DNA of 64,000 nucleotides from Pocillopora verrucosa (GCF_036669915.1 NC_089321.1:17830098-17894097), one strand, 5' to 3'. Counted from the first letter of the stretch, positions 1-12,336 are shown. The notes: a model not told the origin generated them from the letters alone. Translations and numbers: made by a program.

Positions 1-95
1 GATGTTCCCCAGTTTCAGCTGGGGCATATTTGATCATGTGATGCATTTAGACCAATTGCAAGAATTGCAAGAAAAAAGATTTGATGGATTATAAT

Positions 96-400
96 TAACA
101 ATTATTTACCCAAGTGGAAGTGAATAATGGTGGATATCTACCAAGCCGCTAAGTAGTGAGGTAAATATCCACCACTTTAAACAACACTACGATGAATAAT
201 TGTTTTCAACAGATATAAAAAAAAATTGTTAATTTCTTTCAATGTACAGTAAAATGGTCAGGAATTAAAACTCATGACAAGTGATTTTTGCCTTATTGGC
301 TGCTAGGAGGTGAACAGTAGTAGCTATTCACTTTCACACTAGCAAATCAACATGCGCAAAAAGCACTGTTCACCTGTGTGGTAAGTACTAATAAATAATA
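96..400. repeat. Dispersed hairpin repeat, copy 1
   Basis: Begins near AACAATTATTTACC and contains an inverted pair, GGTGGATATCTACC at about 131 and GGTAAATATCCACC at about 159. It ends around CACTGTTCACCTGTGTGG. A second copy with the same order of motifs lies at 23617-23905. It sits in the 3' part of the GalNAc-transferase gene and has no coding potential. It is probably a non-autonomous DNA element. Confidence 0.6.
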
Positions 401-528
401 TTTACTTGGAAACAGTGAAAAGCTCTGTGAAGCTAATGTATGAAGCTAACATAAGCTTAAACAGGCTGATGAGATAAAGATCCCCTTCCCTTTACTTAAA
501 AAAACAGAACCTACTACAACAGACTTAC

Positions 529-3500
529 CCTAAAGGAAATTTCCAGGTTTTCTCCACCCCAAATGTCCATTCCAGTGTCATATGTTCCTATTTCATCAAA
601 ATAACTTTTGTCAATAGAGAACAGGCCTCCTGCCATCACTGGGGTCCTGGAAAAAGGAGAGTTTTGATTGTTTAATTACCATGTTAACACAATTGAGTTT
701 CACTCTCACTAATATATGCGAGGCTGCCACAATAATTCATCACAGAACATTTTAGTTCATGAGAATGGTGCTATCCTATACCATCTAATTCAGGCCACCT
801 ACAACTCATTACACAGTGACCAATACTAAAAAAGAATGTGTATTAGCTTGACCAAGATTGCCAACAGCTTTTTCAAGATCAACTGCCCACCAAGACTACC
901 CACAAGCTGATTCATGTTGCCTTCAGCTTTAGTTAGATTGCATACAGCTTAGTTCACAATGCCTACATGATCGATGCGACCAACAGTCCAATTCAGATTT
1001 TTTATTTGTCTGTTTAGATTGCTTGCATTGTGATAAAGATACCCATAACCCAACAGAGATTGCCTACACCTCATTAAGATTAACTATGATACCAAAAAGG
1101 TTCCCTGTGGCTTGAATCAATTGCTATGAACCTGGTACAGATCACAAACAACCCACACAAATTGCTTTAATAGGATATTTATATTGTCTAGGCACCTGAA
1201 AGAGATAACTTACAACAATCTAATATACTCAGAATTTATCCTAAATTTGACAAAAAACCTCAGTATTAAACAAAACTCCAGTTTTTTTGGAAAAAGAGAT
1301 CACTATATGCCAATTAGAAATAACATTGATAGGTTTAAAGTGTCTACCTTATTCCCTCAGTTTCATCTTTACGTCTTTCCATCTCATACTGAGGAACAGG
1401 CTTCCAGCCAAACTCTAATCGCCAACGAAAGATGCCCCTATGGAAAGGCTCTGGCACTGCATGATAATAAAAGTTCTGGTCACTTATTTCATCTATAACA
1501 GGCATTACTACATTTGAACGATTTTCAGCGATTTTTGCGAGAAGAGGCACCAGCCAACCCTTAGAACATTCACAATGGGCATCCAAAAATGTCAGAACTT
1601 GTCCCTTGGCTCGTTCTGCCCCAGTAAGTCTTGCACGAATTAAACCCTCTCTTCTAGGAAGACGGACAATCTTAACAACTTTCAACTTGGCAACATAGTC
1701 TTCAAGCTTTGTCTTAAGCTCATCTATGGAATAAAATCATGGGAAAAATTTTTTCAAAGATACTTCAAAGGAAATACAATGTCTAAAAAATTGGTTTATT
1801 AACATCCATGATAACTCAAACTCATCTTAACATAGAATTCCATTTAATCATTATTAATTTAAATTTAATCCTTGTAAAACTAAAACAAACCCATCTGTAA
1901 ATACAAGACTTATGCAGGCAATAAGACAATTTTGCCATAAACATGTCTCATCATCCAACATTCTTTCTAGAAAAGAGGATATTTAGGTTTAGGTTTGAAC
2001 CTTGGGGGGGGGGGGGGGGGGTCAGATTGTCTGGGTGACAGTAGTCCCATGAAGGACTGTTGTAAGTAGTAGTAACTGACCTTGCAACAACCTGAGCAGA
2101 AGTTATGAGTAGAGTCAAGTGAAGAGTTTTTGTCAGTCAAATGTATTGTTGATGAATTGTTGATGAAACTTCAGTCACAACTACTGACAACAGTCCTTCT
2201 TGAAGCTACCTTCACCAGGACGATCAGATACATGATCACAAATTATTTACTGTTATACCAATAACTACATGTACCTCTGTCACTGGCATCATCTACAAGA
2301 ATGATTTCCTTTAATAGCTGTGGAGGAGTCCTGTTGATGACACTATGTACCGTCCGTAAAAGAGTGGACCAAGCTTCATTATGAAAGCATATAATTACAG
2401 AACTTGTAGGTAGATCCTGAGGATATTTCTTTATTTTACACCTAAAAAAAATCATGATTAAAAACAACATATAATTTCACTCTACATAATAAGTTGTCAA
2501 AAGTGATCTAGTTAGGACAGTATTTTGAAATCTAAATCTACTGAGTTCCTCCATTTTGGATCTGATTTTCAATCAGTGGTTGCTGCTTTCATTCACATCA
2601 TCTGTTGAGGAACCAGAGTGCAAAGAGCTTAACCTATTGTTTGATAATAATGCTTCATGGATTGAACTTGTAGATTGGTTCCTACAACAAAATTTAAAAA
2701 TCAAAACTGTTGTTCCTTTTGTTTCCACACTGTCTCAAACCTTGGGTTTTTTTTCCAACTTTAAACATCTTAAATTTTTCATTCACCAAAAACATAATTT
2801 GTCATTAAGGGTAACTTGCTCCAACAGAAGATGTTTCCCTTTAAGCTTGTGTATGCCTCCCTTTTTCCCAAACTATTAACAATAATCTAAAATGTTTAAT
2901 AACAACTGTGAAATATTAATCACAGTATTTAAAACTGAACCACCTCATTCCCTTTAATTTTATCTTTGTCCCTCCTTCATGTCTGCTTTACAATGATGGA
3001 AACCCATCAAAATGCTCTGTACCAACAAAAAGCTACTCTGTATTTGGGGAGGGAATGTACAGCGATGGAATAGGTTGTTTTCATTGCAGAAAGGAAGGGT
3101 ATCCCAAACATACCAATGGCCCTGCCCCTCTTCCTCAAAGTAGTTCTATTTCATCAAAAATCCTTCACAATGTATTTTACACATAGGTCAATTTTGGACT
3201 CGGTGATTTAAGGCTTATTAAGGCTAGATGGTCATTCCAGCACGAATTTAACGAATCTGTTGATGTCAATAGCCAGATCTAGATGGTAAGCAAAATACTC
3301 TCGTCAGTATTAATAAATTATCACGGAAACTGATAAACTCGCGTGCTAAGTCTTCTCTGATGTAACAACATAATTCGATGTTCACATTGTTGTCATCAGT
3401 AGTGATAATGGCATCCAAAATACTTATCGCTAACAAAAAAAAATGACATCTGTAACATATATGACATTTTCCAATCTTCTAAACACAGTGCGTATTAATT

Positions 3501-5097
3501 AGAACTGAGTATCAGCGTTATAATCTCCTTTAGATCGCTTACTTTGAATTTCGTACGTCTAGCAGATTTCTTTCCAGGGAAATTTTGTCGCTTACGACTC
3601 GGTTAAATGCATGATCGTGAAAGCCTTGTTCTTCTCTTTTCTTTTCCAAAAAATTAAGCGAGACTCCAGCACCCCATTCTCCAGGCTTGTTTGGGTTTCT
3701 ATCTGGAGTTTTATCATACATAAGGAGATTGTAAGTGGCTTCATCTGCAACCCTATTTTCCTCCGGCTCGAATTCGTTTGTGAGGATAAAGTACGTAGCC
3801 AAATAAATCCACACAGAGGATGTTATAACCACGAAGTAAAACACAATGCGTCTCTTTGGAATGATCATTCCTCAAACATATTTTGCTCAGTTTCCACGTG
3901 ATGAAAGCACCCAGCTTTTATCAGATCTGGTACCATATGTTGCACAAATTATTCATGGTCAGCCCTAATTAAAAAAAGTATGGCCCTTTATGGAGAGAAA
4001 ATGCTAATTTTGAGACATCCTCACGATACCGATGCAAAAGGCGATTTACTCTATGATTCGAAAACGTTTTATGACATTATCCTGCGCCTTCGTTCCACTC
4101 GACCAGTGGTAAGAAAATCAGGAACTGGAACGACTTTTCCGAAGGACTCTCTGGAATCTTAACGAAAAAGGGGCCTTCACATGAGTGGCCTCTAAAATGA
4201 ATCGTGCTTGCCAGAAATATATATTATGCTTCGAACACGAGTTGTGATAAGAAAGAGAGCGCAAAGGAGGGGAAATTCAACCCAGTGATGTTTTGCCTGA
4301 ATGGACTGAGAAGTAGTTAGCCGTAGAAACTCGGCAAATGATCCGTAAAAATACCGGTGAAAAAAATGTGTAATATCTCTACCACGATAACACCATCACT
4401 GTGATACTGTGAAATAGAATTAATGTATAACACAGTCCATAAGAATAAACTGATTTATCATCTTCCAAAAACAACCCAATTACAAACTATGATAATTTAG
4501 CAAATGTGAGTGCTCAAATCAACCTGTTCACAAATGACGGCCCTCTTATCGTGTAGTAGTCAATCATTTAACTTACCTGCTATTTCTGTGGTCTTGTAGC
4601 GTTCGGTGCACAGAAATCATATCACTAGCCACACGATTAAATGAATGCTGTTCAAATCCTTCTTCTTCGTCGTCCTTGCGGGACTCCGGTACGGTAACCC
4701 CCTCTCCCCTAGCGCCCGGTCCTTTTAGTTTAACCCCCGACGGATACCTCTCATAATTGGCTGTGATTTGTTCAAGTTTCTTTTGAGATCCTTTTGAAGC
4801 ACTGATGCCTTTGTTGGAGATTTGTTGATAAATTAGGTTAATGCGGGCTTTCTTTGTCTCGTTCGGAATGTATTGTTCACCCGCTCTCTGGTCTGTTTCC
4901 TTAGCAAGTCGGTCATGTTGAACGTTCCATTTCGGCCTTTGCGAGGAAGGGTGACTATCAGACGTACGTCTTTTCACGTCGATGCTAACTTCTAACGACT
5001 GAAAGAGAAAAAATGACACAGTTCCCAGGACCCAGCAGAAGGAAGTTACCACTATGGTGTAGTAGACCAGTTTTCTCCTTGAAATCAAGCGGGCCAT
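529..5097 (-). CDS. Polypeptide N-acetylgalactosaminyltransferase (partial, 3' end outside window)
   Basis: Golgi type II membrane glycosyltransferase that starts mucin-type O-glycosylation by moving GalNAc from UDP-GalNAc to Ser/Thr. Exons seen on the minus strand: alternative first exons 4577-5097 and 3543-3868, then 2275-2441, 1348 to about 1725, and 529-646. The joined frame reads through [38 protein letters not shown], the metal-binding DxH motif in FLDAHCE, and [13 protein letters not shown] followed by WGGENLE, the Gal/GalNAc-T motif. These are diagnostic of GALNT family 27. Phases match at every junction: AA or AG plus G gives K or R before CKIKKYPQ, and AG plus G gives the R of IRTPVMAGG. 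The exon ending at 529 has a good GTAAGT donor, so the rest of the catalytic domain and the ricin-type lectin domain should lie left of position 1. The paralogue number cannot be decided from this part. Confidence 0.93.
1997..2022. repeat. Poly-G/poly-C tract in a GalNAc-transferase intron
   Basis: A run of about 16-18 G on the plus strand within the intron between the exons at 2275 and about 1725. It is a simple homopolymer and its length is liable to sequencing or assembly error. Confidence 0.8.
3543..3868 (-). CDS. GalNAc-transferase alternative first exon B (proximal)
   Basis: Starts at the ATG at 3868 and ends at a GTAAGC donor after 3543. It encodes about 108 residues: a basic tail (MIIPKRR), a transmembrane anchor ([20 protein letters not shown]), a short acidic stem, and [20 protein letters not shown], which is clearly similar to the end of exon A. 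Its phase is identical (AA), so it joins the same exon 2. A transcript using exon A must skip this exon, since each carries its own ATG, anchor and family-specific pre-catalytic motif. Confidence 0.82.
4577..5097 (-). CDS. GalNAc-transferase alternative first exon A (distal)
   Basis: Starts at the ATG at 5097 and ends at the GTAAGT donor after 4577. It encodes about 174 residues: a short basic cytoplasmic tail (MARLISRRK), one transmembrane anchor at about residues 10-32 ([20 protein letters not shown]), a long polar stem, and the pre-catalytic segment [20 protein letters not shown]. It ends in phase 2 (AG), which joins exon 2 at 2441 to give R-C-K-I-K-K. The stem is about 65 residues longer than that of the proximal first exon. 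Confidence 0.85.
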
Positions 5098-6808
5098 CGC
5101 TCACCATGCACCGGTTCAATGACACACATCTCTACCATGCCATGACTGGTTCATCGCCGGATCATGTCATTCATTCAAGTTCATGCAGAAACCTAGATTT
5201 CCGGAGAGTAAGAATCGCTGAATATGGAGGAACTATAAAGTACTTGAAACAAACAATACTAGCTTTTTGACCAGGTCACGTGAACCAACAGGTTCTAGTT
5301 GATCCACCTGTGAGTTTTCGCGCAATACCTGTCACACCACACGTAACTGCATTCAAATGATTTTCCTTTAAATGGTACATCGATTTCGTTTCCCAATTTG
5401 TCTCTTTAAAGTGCGAAATTGTAAAATTCAAAGTTTGTAGAAAACGGTACATGACTTTGAGCGAGTGCTTCCATTGAGTCCCGTTCCAAGGCTAACCGAC
5501 AGCAAGGGTCAAAGTTATCACTCAGAGAGGTGAATATAGTTGTTAAATTCTAAGTGGCTCGCTCTCATCATGAAGAGCATCGGAGAATCTCTTGTTTATT
5601 AAAGCAGAACACTTCAAACGTATTGACATCAACCTTTAACGCTGGTTCTTCCAGTTTCTTTACCTGCTATGAATCTAACCGCCATAAAATGGCGAACCGG
5701 CGACCCCGATGTTAACGATCTGCGCAGCCAAATTATTAGAAACTTAATTTGTGAGTACAGACTTTTCACAAATGAGCCCGCAATAACGGAAAAGTAGTCT
5801 GGCAAACTAGCTCATACTTGTAAACATTGCAGTCGAGGCTTCAATGGCTAATAAAAGGCGTCGGCGAAGATCCTTTTCTGTTGGCAATATTTTGGCATGA
5901 AGTGGAGTGTCAGGGCTTTTGATCAAGCTCTCATAACAGAATTTAAGAATAGAACATAAATTGCCCCTGGTTCGTAAGAAAATGGATCAAGCTTTCAGAA
6001 CATGAAAATTATCAGCCCGCTTGGGTTCTCTTTTCCAAGGGGTATTCTCTTTGGAAGGAGGAAGGAGTCACTAGGAAGAGTCACAGGAAGGGTCCACAGC
6101 TTCAGAAAACATTCAAGGCTCACGTAGCGAGCTCGAGCTCTTACGTTGAAGCTACTCTGCCCTTTTTTCCTTTCATTAACGTTTATCTCTGACTGGTTTG
6201 TAAGCAGGCCCTCACGCGCGCGGTGGAACGACTCGGAGCTGTGACAAGGGAGCTTTCCAATAATTTAGGGTTTATTTGTATCCATGCAATTAGAGACAGA
6301 TTTCATTTCCGATGACTGTTGTACAAAAAAACGGGGGTGAAATATCCTCTTGGGATGTGCAGGTTACCTTGAATGCAAAGCCGCTAGTTTTACTAGTGAG
6401 CCTAACAGCCGACAAATTATGCGGTCGAGGGAATTTCAATCGTTACCATATGCTAGTTAAACCTACGTGGATTAGTTTTCTTCAGTATAACGTATCATGT
6501 ACTTTGCCTACATAGCAGACAATCTGCATGCGTTCTATGTCAACTTAAGGCGACAGAGTCACGAGTTTCCTCTCGGGGCACTCTTTAGTTCTTGTCTTGC
6601 GAGTCTTTTCAGATTGTTCTCAATTTCACAATTCGCATGTTTATACTACTGCAATACATGGAGTAAATAAAGATCTATTGTCGGATATGCTTTCTCGACA
6701 TCAGAACTGGTACATTCAAAAGGATTTGTGTCTGATTCACTCAAAATTTCCAACTGCGATCGAAGCAATGATCGCTGTGTGCTTTACGAGTCTAGTATTC
6801 GAATTATC

Positions 6809-6900
6809 GCCGCATCATGATGCGGCGTTTATTCAAGGGCGGCGTTTAGTAATATTTCTGCTCTAAAATGCGGCGTCTATTCGAGCGCGGCGTTCAATCC
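6809..6900. repeat. GCGGCG-rich repeat with perfect 18-bp palindrome
   Basis: GCCGCATCATGATGCGGC at about 6809 is a perfect palindrome. It is followed by two imperfect copies of a GCGGCGTTTATTCAAGGGCG-type unit, the second being GCGGCGTCTATTCGAGCGCG. CpG density is much higher than in the neighbouring DNA. Confidence 0.6.
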
Positions 6901-7675
6901 ATTAAATACGGTACTTGATGAACACAAGAGTTAAAGAGAAACTATAGCTATTTATTCACGCCAGGCAACTAAAAGAACAAAGTTGGCTGATACGCAAACT
7001 GTTGTTTAGTTGATTGATGAAACCACATCAATTGTACAAGGGTAACTCCCTTCCTCGTCAATTGAGTTCGAAAAACTTTCTGACGTAGTGAATGATCTGA
7101 CCCAGATTGTTTAAGCCTAATTCTGAATTTGGCTGGGAAAGATTTTGAATGTAGCAATGTTCCTAGGAGTTGAATATTAACAAAAACAATATGAAAAGAA
7201 AAAAATAAAGGAAACCTAAATAAAATTGCATAGTCGAAATCATATCAATCACACTTCAGATATATCGCTAAAATGCATCAAGTAGTCTAAGATGCATTTC
7301 ATTTAGTGTTGAGAGGTTCTCCCGTTTGGTTACCAAGAACATCATCACATTATACAGTCGTATGCCCTCGGTGCTGACTTGTTTGACAAGCGATTTGCTT
7401 TTATCTCCTAACAATGTATCACACATAAAATAAACTAGGCTGTACTAATGTAGGTTGAGCACAGTCAGTATTACCTCAAGATAATTGTCGACATAGGCAC
7501 TACAAAATGACATATTTCTTAAATGTTCTTCAGCACAAAAATATTATTTAAATATCGTTTGGAAGAAGCAACCTTCTGAGGTTTCAGTGTTTAGCTCGCT
7601 GAAAGACAAATAATTCATTTTCTAGTTCATGTAAGTCAAACCCAACAAAACCAGATTTTAAAAGATGACTTCAGG

Positions 7676-7915
7676 GCCCAGTTGTTCGACGGCCAATTAG
7701 CGCTAACCTAAGGTTAAATTTTACTCCAGATTTCTATATTTCTCTGTTCAAAGCTATTTTGGGATAGTTTTCCCAATTCTTTTTAGTGTATTCAGTCATC
7801 AAATTGTAGAAAAATTGGATTACCGTAACCCAAATTTTCTTTTAAAGCTATCGGATCTGAAATCAAATTTCACTTTAACCCTAGGTTATCGTAACCCAGC
7901 TTTGAACAACTGGGC
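7676..7915. mobile_element. MITE with GCCCAGTTGTTC terminal inverted repeats
   Basis: The left end GCCCAGTTGTTCGA and right end TTGAACAACTGGGC are inverted copies. The complementarity continues inward, with AACCTAAGGTTAAATTT on the left against AAATTTCACTTTAACCCTAGGTT on the right. The element is about 240 bp, AT-rich and non-coding, as expected for a non-autonomous cut-and-paste DNA transposon. No clear target-site duplication was identified, so the superfamily is not assigned. Confidence 0.7.
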
Positions 7916-8486
7916 GTGGTTAAGTTACTAACCTAAAGTGAACTAACTTTTCTCTTGTGAAAGTCTCAAAATACAGTAAAGGGAACAAATACTAATATTT
8001 TCTGCCATCAACAGTCTTGATTGCCACATTTCCATGACAAGCTTATAAGGACTGCAATTTGCTCTAACCACTTTACCATACTTGTTAATCCCTTCAAGCC
8101 CAAAATTGATCAATAACGAATTTCTCTTCTCAACATCATTACATTTTACAAGATGAACAGCAAAGAAAATTATTTTCTAAGGGACGTTGTTTAATTTTGC
8201 AGCAAGTTGGAGAGGACGCATATAATTAGAGTGTATAACAGATAGTGAAAGTAATTGATATTTAGATTTTTTGAGTAAAAGGGTAAATCAAACACACTCC
8301 AAAGTATTTAAAATAGAATTTGATCCCTTGACTGAGCAAGCAAACCACAGTTAACCCAGAATTGACTTTGCGGAACTTGCAGCTTTTAAATTGAAATTGA
8401 GGTCAAATAAATGAGTGGATTCCACTCTTTCTTTAACATCCAGTTCGTATTTGCTTTGTAATTGTGTAATTAAGTAGCAATCGACC

Positions 8487-10970
8487 CTAGCTTCTTCTCA
8501 GTGCATCAAACTTATTTCCCAGATCAAGCTGTGGTCCCCTGTCAGCTAAATTCTCAAGTGTTCGTGATCCATGCTTCACAGTCTCAAAACTTTTCCCATC
8601 ATTAGTCTCCTTGCTACTGAAAACAAGATAAAAAATGTATTTGAAAGACAATGCAGCTTGCAATGAATAGAGAACGGTAGAGTACATCTCATTTGCACAG
8701 TAACTCAAAAAGTCTTAAAACTGTCTCATGATGCATAATGATTACAATTTATAAAAATATATCTGAAATGATACCAACTAACTTTTTATCATTTGATGCC
8801 ATGGCTGCTGACAATGAGGGGAAAGCAATTTCACTGTCAATTTCAGGCATCTTTCGGCCTGCAGAAACTGGTGCCCTTCTACCAGGGGCTCTATAAGCTG
8901 GTGGTCTGTAAGCCCCTACTGGCTTAGACTCCTCTGAGGCCTGAGAAGCTGTGGATAAACCAACAAACAAACAAAAATAAATACATCAAGTACAAATTGG
9001 TGTGTTTAATCAAACTGGAACCTTTCACAAACCATGGTCCCCCCCCCTCCCTATCTTATTGAAAGATGGAATTACCAGCAGTGCCTTGGGGTGCTGTGGA
9101 AAGCTGCTGCCATGGTCCTGCAGTTTTGTCTTTCCTTACCGATGAGTCTCCTGGAGATAAGCATGAGAAGTGTTTACAAAATGACAATAACCAAGATACA
9201 GCTTATAACTATTTGGGTCAATTTTACAAAAAAAATTAATTCATGCATCAACCAAGCCTTCTAGTCAAATTTGAAACTAACTGCTTACATACTTTTCCCT
9301 CTCCAGAAAATAAGAGGGGGGGGGGGGGTCTGCATACAAGACTAGCAAACAGTCCTCAGTCCTACAGCTTGTTGCTGTATCTTCATCAATTAATGTCTTT
9401 GTCCTTCATTTAGAGTGGGATAAACAGTTGCATACAACACTTTAAATAAATCTCCAATATTTTCTCTTTTTTAATATTGCCTCTAGTTGTCTGGATATTA
9501 AGCCTTGAGATATTGGATGAACTGCCAAAAGCAATGGTGACTGAAATTTTATTTCTGGCCACTATTTCATAATTTAGGTCATCAAATAGAAACTTTGAAA
9601 AGAGTTTAGCTAGGAGTACTCTATCACACAGCATCTGTAGCTTATCCCAGTTTCTGGAGTGTTTCTGCTCCATTGTAAAGAAGAAAACTAACATTGATCT
9701 CCTTAACTATCCATAGAATGTTTTACACTGGGACAATGTAATTCCATACCTTCATCATCTTCATCCTCTTGTTCATTACTCTCTGATCCTTCACCTTCAG
9801 CATTCTCTCTTTGAAGCAAAACAATTTAAATAGAGCTTATGATCATCATTCTTATAAGTATTATTATTACTATTATTATCATCATCAATATCATTACCAT
9901 GCTTGTTGCTGTTATGATAACAACAGCTTCATCACTTGAAAAAATAACATTCACATAGAAATACACTTAATCTCCAAACTTAAAAACTAAAAAAATTTAA
10001 CGATAATAAAATGACTTGATTTGATTTTTTAGGACAAATTTCTCACTTGGTAAAAACTAAAATAATTGGAATCCTCCCACCAGACTAAGAGATTTTTTAG
10101 TGTCTTGACATGATCCTTACACAATCATCTAATATGAGAGGTCAAATACAGGTTATCACAGCCCTGACAACTCACCCAATCTGTAATGACTGTATCCTTA
10201 GCCCTGAGTAATCTTTCTCTTCTGGTTCCTGAAAGTCAATCCACTCCTCCTCTTTCTGTATGAAAAATGATACTTGGAAATTATCCATCATTTATTGATA
10301 GACTTTTGTCACCCTCCTAACCCACCCATGATAGGATGAGATTTTGAAATCAGTTTTTCCTCAATAAGTTTGATGTAATATAAAGTAGAAAGACAAACTA
10401 CAACTTTATTTCAGCATGCAAATGGGCCTCAAAAGAAAAAAATCAGAGCCTTAAAACTTGTGGAGACCCCTGTTTAAAGATTTCAAACAGAGATTGCACA
10501 ACAGATAACAAACTACCTCTTACCTACCCTTCTTAACTCAATAAGCTTTAGCAAGTTACTATTGGTGAAAATAATGTGCTTAAGTAAATAATAAGCTTAA
10601 GTTTCACTACCCACTTTTGCACTTGCACTGCTATATATAAGCTTCAACATTGCAAAAGGTTTTTCATGTACAAGGTCCATATAGCAACTCTATGAGTAAC
10701 TCCAGCTCTAGACCCTTGATCTTAAGAAAAATGTCACACCTAAGAACTTTGAGAGAAGTGCAAAAAAAAAAAAAAGGCTTCCTGGTGAGATTTTGGAATA
10801 CACAAAAAAAAATTGCAGACTTGCGATTTTTCATGATAGCATCACCACCTCTTATATTATTGTTCAGGCATATAAGATATAATATCATAATTGTTCAGAA
10901 AGGAAAACCAATTGGAAAAATAACATTCATTGATGAAACAAACCAATGGGAGGTGAGAGGAGAAGTATCC

Positions 10971-11001
<31 letters not shown>

Positions 11002-11724
11002 TAAACTGACAAAAACTTAGAGAACGAAAACGGTCAGCTCAGTCACTAGCATAGAAAACGGGTATTTTGGTAAGGTTATTCATCAGCAATTTCAAAAAAA
11101 ATCAATTTGGCTTTCCAAAAAAAAGATACAGGATAATTAAGAAAAAGTTATAGACGGAAGGATTGAAGATTCCTTCAAGACCAAGGCTATATCTGCATGT
11201 TGCAGCTAGCTGTTGCCAGCTCTCTTTCTTCTTCCTCCACTGGTTTATAAAAAAGCGCACCATCACACTAAAAGAGATTAACGTCGAACTAAAAAAGACT
11301 TGGACGAGGAATATGAACGTGGGTTATTTGGCTTACTTCTAGGAAAATACAAAAAAAAGTGTAGTGTAATATAACTGTTACAAGAATGACGAATACCATT
11401 TTTAGGCCATTTTTAGGACTTAACAAGAAAAAAAATACACGTGACTCGATCGATAAGCCGACCGAGAATGATTGGTGAACGTTTCGACGAAGTTTTAGAA
11501 TGCCTTGAACGTACGTGCATTCATACCGTGTTAGAAGGCGCCGGTGTCACTCCAGAAGCCTTCTTACTTAGTTGATCTTTCGATCGACCGTCTGGTTCCT
11601 TCTGAGTGCTTCCAACTTGCTTCGTAATAGCATCACTTGTTGTAAATTTGCTCTTTCCTTTGGACTTCTTTCCCTTCTCCTTTTTCGCGAAGAAACTTTC
11701 TAACTGTTTGTCATGTTCTGACAT
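8487..11724 (-). CDS. CDV3: CDV3 homologue
   Basis: Conserved animal protein of poorly known function, described as cytoplasmic and lacking catalytic domains. Exons on the minus strand: 11527-11724, 10176-10255, 9750-9808, 9076-9150, 8783-8948 and 8487-8616. All junctions are in phase, giving 235 residues. Family hallmarks in order: N-terminal LESFFAKKEKGKKSKGKSK (lysine-rich, after an acidic start), EEEWIDFQEPEEKDYSGLRI, an acidic linker, KTAGPWQ, AYRPPAYRAPGRRAP with FPSLSAAMAS, and a C-terminal KSFETVKHGSR with LDLGNKFDAL. The donor after 8783 is a slightly unusual GTTAGT but is fixed by phase. It is head-to-head with HINT3. Confidence 0.9.
9743..9930. repeat. ATT/ATC microsatellite-like stretch in CDV3 intron 2
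   Basis: Downstream of position 9840 on the plus strand there is a degenerate run of TTATTATTACTATTATTATCATCATC. It is simple-sequence DNA; the part 9750-9808 is CDV3 exon 3. Confidence 0.45.
10970..10998. repeat. (TA)n microsatellite
   Basis: About 14 TA dinucleotides in CDV3 intron 1. Confidence 0.9.
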
Positions 11725-11886
11725 AGCTCTCCGAACGAAAAAGGCCCAGGCAAAGCGCCGGGCAAAGGGAACAACGTCTTAAAACTTTTGTAGCTATCAC
11801 TCCTTTAGTCTTTCTTCGAACTTTTATGAAGTGGCGCATGTGCTTGGAGTAGCTCGCCCTATTCCCTCACGGTTTGTTTCATCAAT
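11725..11886. promoter_or_regulatory. Bidirectional promoter region CDV3/HINT3
   Basis: Only 162 bp separate the CDV3 start codon (minus) from the HINT3 start codon (plus). The segment is more GC-rich than its surroundings, has no TATA box close to either start, and must contain both 5' UTRs and core promoters. Confidence 0.6.
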
Positions 11887-12336
11887 ATGACTGCTGAATC
11901 GCCAAACCTAGGGAGTAAGAAAGATTGTGTTTTTTGTAAAATTGCAGTCAAGGAACAAGAATCTCGCATAATTTACGAAGATGAGAAGACTGTTGTTTTT
12001 CCAGACATTCGACCAGCTGCGAATCACCATTATTTAGTGATTCCCAAGGAACATTATGGAAATCCGAAGTCACTCACTGCAGTTGACCTGCAAGTTGTTG
12101 AACATTTGTTTGAGGTTGGGAAGAATGCTATTACCAACAGTGTTACTGATTCTGAGGACGTCTTGTATGGCTACCACTGGCCACCATTTAATTCTATACA
12201 GCATTTGCATCTCCATGTAATATATCCGCGTTCACAGATGGGTTTTTTCGCTCGACAAATCTACAGACCCAATTCATTCTGGTTTGTTACTCACGAGTGG
12301 CTTGTTGAACATTTACAGAAAAATCCTGCCGGTTAA
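11887..12336 (+). CDS. HINT3: HINT3-like HIT-domain adenosine phosphoramidase
   Basis: Histidine-triad hydrolase predicted to cleave AMP-lysine and related phosphoramidates. A single exon of 149 residues. It has CVFCKI (CxxC, residues about 16-21), the dimer/active-site strand TVVFPDIRPAANHHYLVIPK, the HIT motif HLHLHVI at about residues 108-114, and a C-terminal FWFVTHEWLVEHL, which is typical of HINT3 and aprataxin-like rather than HINT1 proteins. It is shorter than vertebrate HINT3, which has a longer N terminus, and has no intron. AATAAA signals occur at 12459 and 12464, about 125 bp after the stop. It shares a promoter region with CDV3. Confidence 0.9.
   Translation: MTAESPNLGSKKDCVFCKIAVKEQESRIIYEDEKTVVFPDIRPAANHHYLVIPKEHYGNPKSLTAVDLQVVEHLFEVGKNAITNSVTDSEDVLYGYHWPPFNSIQHLHLHVIYPRSQMGFFARQIYRPNSFWFVTHEWLVEHLQKNPAG

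Larger units (their letters stand above)
5098..8486. other. Intergenic region between GalNAc-transferase and CDV3
   Basis: No convincing exon was found. It holds the 5' flank of the GalNAc-transferase, a short palindromic GC-rich repeat block (6809-6900), a MITE with terminal inverted repeats (7676-7915) and presumably the CDV3 3' UTR at its right edge. The short ORFs in it lack domains and splice context. Confidence 0.6.

Noticed and set aside
1-60. Hairpin CCCCAG-TTTCAG-CTGGGG near the window start as a terminator
   Set aside because: A 6-bp stem in a eukaryotic intron or intergenic context has no terminator meaning.
10650-11009. 119-residue frame in CDV3 intron 1
   Set aside because: Ends in a (TA)n microsatellite, lysine-rich from an A run, and lies within a well-supported intron; no domain.
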